From Alphaproteobacteria bacterium (GTDB taxonomy: Bacteria; Myxococcota_A; UBA796; GCA-2862545), in the NCBI GenBank assembly GCA_020632955.1, contig JACKEO010000012.1, positions 1 to 64,000 of the forward strand: 64,000 nt of DNA, in the 5' to 3' direction. The notes beneath the pieces are model-generated. The model searched no databases and was not told the DNA's origin. It saw only the letters and a list, made by a program, of their open reading frames with translations. This document shows, in pieces, positions 59,782 through 64,000 of the stretch. The first letter of the stretch is position 1; each line of letters begins with the position of its first letter. Both the position numbers and the translations under genes were made by a program.

Positions 59782-62679
59782 ATGATCGTCCGCGTCGAGC
59801 TCGCTCCCCGGCCGGGAACCTTCGATGGGCGTGGCCACGGCGTGCAGGCGCAGGCCCCCACGCTCGGGGTGCACGGCGTGGAGCACGTGGAGGTCCGCGA
59901 CCTCGTCTTCCTCGGTGGCAGCCGGCTCGACGCCGCCGCCGTGGAGCGCATCGTCCAGGCCGTGCTGCTCGATCCCGTCGTGAGCACCGCCGAGGTGCAG
60001 GATCCCGCCCCGGGTGCCGCCGTCGTGGACGGCCTGCGCGTGGTGGAGGTGGCGCCGCTGCCCGGCACCACCGACTCCCAGGCCGAGAGCCTGCTCGAGG
60101 CGGCCCACGCGCTCGGCATCGACGCGCTGGAGCAGTGCGCCACGGGCACCCGCTACCTGCTCCGCGGCGACGTGGAGGACGCCGACGTCCACCGCCTCGC
60201 CTGGGGCCTGCTGGCCAACGAGGTGGTGCAGTCCATCGCGCTCGACGCCCGGGTGGCGCCGCCCTTCGTGGCGCCGGCTCCCCCCGACCTCACCGTGGAG
60301 CGCATCGCGCTCACGGGCCTCGACGACGAGGGCCTGCTCGCGCTGTCGAAGGAGCGGCGCCTGTCGCTCGATCTGCGCGAGATGCGGGCCATCCAGGCGG
60401 CCTACGCGCGAGAGCAGCGCGAGCCCACCGACGCCGAGCTCGAGATGTTCGCCCAGACGTGGTCGGAGCACTGCGTCCACAAGACCTTCAAGGCGCGCAT
60501 CACGGTGGACGAGGACGGAGAGCTCTCGGTCGTCGACTCGATGTTCAAGACCTGGATCGCCGGGGCCACCGAGGCGGCCAGCTCGCCCTGGCTCAAGTCG
60601 GTCTTCGTCGACAACGCAGGCATCGTGGGCTTCGTCGACGGCTGGGACGTGGCCTTCAAGGCCGAGACCCACAACCACCCGTCGGCCCTGGAGCCCTTCG
60701 GTGGCGCGAACACCGGCGTGGGCGGCGTGATCCGCGACGTGCTGGGCGTGAGCGCCCGGCCCATCGCCTGCACCGACGTGCTCTGCTTCGGGCCGCCCGA
60801 CCTGCCTCCCGGCGACCTGCCCGACGGCGTGCTCCATCCCCGCCGCATCGCCGCGGGCGTGGTGGCCGGCGTGGGCGACTACGGCAACAAGATGGGCATC
60901 CCCACGGTCGACGGCGCCATCCGCTACGACCGGGGCTACACCGCGAACCCGCTGGTCTACTGCGGGTGCGTGGGCATCCTGCCCTCCGGCTCCCACCGGT
61001 CCACGCCCCAGCAGGGCGACAAGGTGGTGGTGATCGGCGGGCGCACGGGCCGCGACGGCCTGCGGGGCGCCACGTTCTCCTCCATGGAGATGGACGTCGA
61101 CACCAGCAGCATCGCCGGCAGCTCGGTGCAGATCGGCCACCCGATCCACGAGAAGCAGGTGCAGGAGGTGGTGGTGCGCGCGCGCGACGCCGGCCTGTAC
61201 AACGCCATCACCGACTGCGGCGCCGGGGGCCTCTCCAGCGCGGTGGGCGAGATGGGGGAGCTGCTCGGCGCCACGATCCACCTGGAGCGCGTGCCGCTGA
61301 AGTACGGCGGACTGCGGCCCTGGGAGGTGTGGCTGTCGGAGGCGCAGGAGCGCATGGTGCTCGCGGTGCCCGAGGGCTCCTGGGCCGCCTTCCTGGCGCT
61401 GTGCGAGGACTGGGAGGTGGAGGCCACCGATCTGGGCACCTTCACCGGCGACGGTCGGCTGCGCCTGCTCCACGGCGAGCTCGTGGTGGCCGACCTGTCG
61501 ATGCACATGCTCCACGACGGCATCCCGCAGCGCGAGCTGCACGCGGTGTGGCGCACGCCCCAGCTCGTCGAGCCCGAGGTGGTGGAGCTCGACCTGGGCG
61601 CCACCCTGCTCGAGCTGCTGGCCACGCCCGACGTGCGCAGCAAGGAGGACGTGGTCCGCACCTACGACCACGAGGTGCAGGGCGGCACGCGGGTGAAGCC
61701 CTTCGTCGGTGCGGCCCAGGACGGCCCGGGCGACGCCGCGGTGCTGCGCCCGCTCGACGTGGTGGAGGCCACCGGCCAGCAGGACGGTCGCGGCATCGCC
61801 CTGTCGGTGGGCATCAACCCGCAGCACGGCAAGGTGGACCCCTACGCGATGGCGTGGTCCACGGTGGACGAGGCCTTCCGCAACCTGGTGGCGGTGGGGG
61901 CCGACCCCACCCAGGTGGCCCTGCTCGACAACTTCTGCTGGGGCAACCCGAACCTGCCCGACCGCCTCGGCGGGCTGGTGCGCTGCGCCCGCGGCTGCTT
62001 CGACGCTGCCGTGGCGTGGAAGGCGCCCTACGTCTCGGGCAAGGACAGCCTCAACAACGAGTACGCCGACGCCAGCGGCCAGCGGCACGCGATCCCCGGC
62101 ACGCTGCTCATCTCGGCCCTCGGCATCGTGCCCGACGTGGCGCGCACCACCACCTCGGACCTGAAGCGTCCGGGGAACGCCGTGTACGTGGTGGGCTCCA
62201 CGGCCGACGAGCTGGGCGGCTCCGCGCTCTACCAGCACCTCGGCGTGCTCGGCGCGAACGTGCCGCGCCCCCATGGTGACGGCCTCGCCCTCGCCACGGC
62301 GCTGCACCGCGCCATCGCCGGCGGGCTCGTGGCGGCCTGTCACGACGCCAGCGAGGGGGGCCTGCTCGTGGCGGCGGCCGAGATGGCCCTGGGCGGGCGC
62401 CTGGGCATGATCCTCGACCTGGGCGCGGTGCCCTGGCACGGCGCCCACCCCACCGACGCCGCCGTGGCCTTCTCCGAGTCGCTCACGCGCTGGCTCGTCG
62501 AGGTCCCCGAGGCGCACGCCGAGGCCTTCGAGGCGGCGCTGGAAGGCCAGCCCTGCGCCCGCGTGGGCCACGTCGAGGCCAACCCGCGTCTGCGCGCGCG
62601 CGGCATCGACGGCGAGGTGGTGGCCGAGGTCGAGGTCGCCCAGCTCCTCGAGGCCTGGCGCGGTCACGTGGTCGGCTGA
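59782..62679 (+). CDS. purL: Phosphoribosylformylglycinamidine synthase, fused PurS-PurL
   Basis: 965 residues against ~730-740 for stand-alone PurL. The first ~190 residues form a duplicated PurS-like region (VEHVEVRDLVFLGG, RYLLRGDVEDADVHRLAWGL) and the rest is PurL: TWSEHCVHKTFKARI, FKAETHNHPSALEPFGGANT (substrate-binding loop), GVGDYGNKMGIPTVDGA, ATFSSMEMDVDTS, CGAGGLSSAVGEMGE, DNFCWGNPN and CHDASEGGLLVAAAEM. Converts FGAR to FGAM; ammonia comes from PurQ, encoded 16 kb upstream. GGAGG site before the ATG; closed by two tandem hairpins. Confidence 0.94.
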   Translation: MIVRVELAPRPGTFDGRGHGVQAQAPTLGVHGVEHVEVRDLVFLGGSRLDAAAVERIVQAVLLDPVVSTAEVQDPAPGAAVVDGLRVVEVAPLPGTTDSQAESLLEAAHALGIDALEQCATGTRYLLRGDVEDADVHRLAWGLLANEVVQSIALDARVAPPFVAPAPPDLTVERIALTGLDDEGLLALSKERRLSLDLREMRAIQAAYAREQREPTDAELEMFAQTWSEHCVHKTFKARITVDEDGELSVVDSMFKTWIAGATEAASSPWLKSVFVDNAGIVGFVDGWDVAFKAETHNHPSALEPFGGANTGVGGVIRDVLGVSARPIACTDVLCFGPPDLPPGDLPDGVLHPRRIAAGVVAGVGDYGNKMGIPTVDGAIRYDRGYTANPLVYCGCVGILPSGSHRSTPQQGDKVVVIGGRTGRDGLRGATFSSMEMDVDTSSIAGSSVQIGHPIHEKQVQEVVVRARDAGLYNAITDCGAGGLSSAVGEMGELLGATIHLERVPLKYGGLRPWEVWLSEAQERMVLAVPEGSWAAFLALCEDWEVEATDLGTFTGDGRLRLLHGELVVADLSMHMLHDGIPQRELHAVWRTPQLVEPEVVELDLGATLLELLATPDVRSKEDVVRTYDHEVQGGTRVKPFVGAAQDGPGDAAVLRPLDVVEATGQQDGRGIALSVGINPQHGKVDPYAMAWSTVDEAFRNLVAVGADPTQVALLDNFCWGNPNLPDRLGGLVRCARGCFDAAVAWKAPYVSGKDSLNNEYADASGQRHAIPGTLLISALGIVPDVARTTTSDLKRPGNAVYVVGSTADELGGSALYQHLGVLGANVPRPHGDGLALATALHRAIAGGLVAACHDASEGGLLVAAAEMALGGRLGMILDLGAVPWHGAHPTDAAVAFSESLTRWLVEVPEAHAEAFEAALEGQPCARVGHVEANPRLRARGIDGEVVAEVEVAQLLEAWRGHVVG

Positions 62680-62694
62680 TCGCGCGGCTTCCCC

Positions 62695-62729
62695 GGTCCC
62701 CCGGTCGGGGGACCTCGCCCCGGTGGGGC
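62695..62729 (+). terminator. Tandem hairpins after purL
   Basis: GGTCCCCC 62695-62702 pairs perfectly with GGGGGACC 62707-62714 (4-base loop); a second stem GCCCC/GGGGC follows at 62717-62729. Located 16 bases after the purL stop. Confidence 0.65.
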
Positions 62730-62779
62730 TCCCCAGCGCGCCTCGCGCCCTGTAGGGTGGGGTGTCGCGGGGAGGTGAC

Positions 62780-64000
62780 ATGGACGTCGAGCCGGACGAG
62801 CTGACCGCTGTGCGTCGGGAGCGGGAGCTGTTCGCGCAGTTCCTGGAGCTCCGCGCACCTTCCGACGTCGACGGGCTGCTCGCCGACGCCCTGCTCGCCG
62901 CCGCGCGGCAGGTGGGCGCGCGGCGCGGCTACCTCGCCATCTACGCGCAGGCGCCCCCGGCGGCCGGGCCGCCCCGCTGGTCGCGCGCCTACGGCTGCGA
63001 CGACCACGACCTCCGCACGATCCAGGAAGAGGTCTCGCGCACGATCATCGACGACACGCTCCAGCGCCGTCGGGTCACGCTGGTGCCCTCCGCGATGGGC
63101 CACCCCAAGTACGCGCAGGCCGACAGCGTGCAGGCCAACCGCATCACGTCGGTGGTGTGCGCCCCGGTGGGCAGCGACGGGCGGGGCATCCTCTACCTGC
63201 AGGAGCGCCGCGGGGGCGGCGTCTTCCTGGCCGAGCACGAGGCCTTCGTCGTGCGCCTCGGGCAGCTGATCGGGCCGCTGGTCGACCGCATCATCGCCAC
63301 CCACGACGAGGTCGACCCCAGCGATCCCACCGTGCCGTGGCGCCGGGGGGGCCGCTTCGCCGGCATCGTCGGGCGTTCCGAGGCCATGGGGCGGGTGTTC
63401 CGCCTCGTCTTCCGCGCGGCCCAGGACGACGAGCCCGTGCTGCTCGTGGGGCCGGCCGGCACCGGCAAGACCCTGCTGGCGCGGGCCCTTCACGACCAGG
63501 GCGCGCGGGCCGAGGGTCCCTTCGTGCACGTGGCCTGCGGCTCGCTCGAGGGAGACGGTCGGGCCGACCTGCTCGGGGACGCCGCGGGCGAGCGCGCGGG
63601 CCTGGCCGAGGTCGCCCAGGGGGGCACCCTGTACCTGCACCACGTCGACGCCCTGTCGGTGCCGGCCCAGCGCGTGCTCGTGGAGCTGCTCGAGAAGCGC
63701 GCCGTGCGCTTCGGCGACGGCACGGTGGCGCGGCCCGACCTGCGCATCGTGGCCTCGGCCCGCACGCGGCTCGACCGCCTCGCCGACCAGGGCAAGGTGA
63801 TCGGCGAGCTGCTGGCGCGCCTGCAGGCCGGTCGCATCGACGTGCCGGGCGTGGGGGAGCGGGGCGACGACCTCGAGCTCCTCCTGTCCACCTTCGGCCG
63901 CGAGCAGGCGGCGCGCCAGCACCTGCCGTGGCACGGTCTCACCACCGAGGCCCTCCAGGCGGCCCGGGCCCACGAGTGGACCCACCACGTCCGCGAGCTG
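62780..64000 (+). CDS. GAF domain plus degenerate NtrC-type AAA+ protein, 3' end outside window
   Basis: 407 residues visible; open to the right edge. GGGAGG site before ATG 62780, and TAGGGT at 62752-62757 as a possible -10. Residues ~15-175 are GAF-like (LLADALLAAARQVGARRGYL, VVCAPVGSDGRGILYLQER). From ~195 an NtrC-type AAA domain: FAGIVGRSEAMGRVFRLVFR, Walker A GPAGTGKT at 224-231. The sigma-54 contact loop GAFTGA is deleted, Walker B reads LYLHHV (284-289) instead of LFLDEI, and sensor 1 reads VASART instead of AATN. It therefore probably neither activates sigma-54 nor hydrolyses ATP normally. The C-terminal DNA-binding part, if any, is beyond the edge. Confidence 0.85.
   Translation, partial: MDVEPDELTAVRRERELFAQFLELRAPSDVDGLLADALLAAARQVGARRGYLAIYAQAPPAAGPPRWSRAYGCDDHDLRTIQEEVSRTIIDDTLQRRRVTLVPSAMGHPKYAQADSVQANRITSVVCAPVGSDGRGILYLQERRGGGVFLAEHEAFVVRLGQLIGPLVDRIIATHDEVDPSDPTVPWRRGGRFAGIVGRSEAMGRVFRLVFRAAQDDEPVLLVGPAGTGKTLLARALHDQGARAEGPFVHVACGSLEGDGRADLLGDAAGERAGLAEVAQGGTLYLHHVDALSVPAQRVLVELLEKRAVRFGDGTVARPDLRIVASARTRLDRLADQGKVIGELLARLQAGRIDVPGVGERGDDLELLLSTFGREQAARQHLPWHGLTTEALQAARAHEWTHHVREL

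Noticed and set aside
59128..62781. Very long - strand frame opposite purL
   Set aside because: Composition (His/Val/Gly/Arg runs) is that of an antisense shadow. Only the last 183 codons (59679-59128) show a real signal peptide, ribosome site and MYXO-CTERM tail.

Overview
This 64 kb window is very GC-rich chromosomal DNA with few gaps between genes. It most likely comes from a member of the Myxococcota, probably an uncultured or poorly characterised lineage. The evidence is: three predicted surface proteins ending in a MYXO-CTERM-like tail (Cys/Gly region, hydrophobic stretch, Arg cluster); several lipoproteins whose acylated Cys is followed by an Asp/Thr/Gly-rich linker; families common in myxobacteria (DUF2330, copper-monooxygenase-like lipoproteins, GAF plus NtrC-like AAA proteins, wHTH regulators without receiver domains); and frequent GTG starts with GTGA/ATGA stop-start overlaps. 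I see no insertion sequence, prophage, integrase or CRISPR array.

Left end (1-7.3 kb): the right-hand part of an aryl-polyene-type pigment cluster. The + strand carries an ammonia-lyase, a ketosynthase, a chain-length-factor-like ketosynthase, a hot-dog dehydratase and a FabG-type ketoreductase, with overlapping or nearly touching ends. They converge on a - strand group: an acyl carrier protein, an AMP-ligase fused to a second dehydratase domain, and a secreted protein resembling an inactive papain-like peptidase. 7.5-18.3 kb: surface proteins (an unknown lipoprotein, a beta-propeller/di-haem cytochrome c protein broken by a frameshift, a sulfatase-like lipoprotein, a copper-monooxygenase-like lipoprotein) interleaved with tmk, lipB and serS. 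Three tRNA genes (Ser-TGA, Ser-GCT, Arg-ACG) follow at 18.4-18.7 kb.

18.8-27.6 kb: two divergent regulators (wHTH-TPR, and a protein resembling a pseudokinase joined to a wHTH), then an operon of a GbsR/MarR-type regulator, a periplasmic LolA-like protein, two FtsX/LolCE-type permeases, a LolD-type ATPase and an outer-membrane barrel, which together look like an envelope lipid or lipoprotein export route. 27.7-31 kb: an enoyl-CoA hydratase/HIBYL-CoA hydrolase, thrB, pheA and a solitary Flp pilin. 31.3-43 kb: a DUF2330 protein, two small unknown genes, a MoxR/VWA (RavA/ViaA-like) pair, a conserved small protein, two alpha/beta hydrolases, dcd and a lipoprotein.

43-62.7 kb: a purine supercluster, purQ-purA-purB-purC-purF-purD-purM-purN, then purH and a fused purS-purL, interrupted by membrane and surface-protein genes (DUF2167, site-2 protease, a small membrane protein, a nuclease-fold lipoprotein, a VWA lipoprotein, a MYXO-CTERM protein). 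It covers IMP and AMP synthesis except purE/purK. Four one-base indels lie within 450 bp of purQ/purA and are most simply sequence errors. The right edge cuts a GAF/NtrC-type AAA protein that lacks the GAFTGA loop and the Walker B acidic residues.
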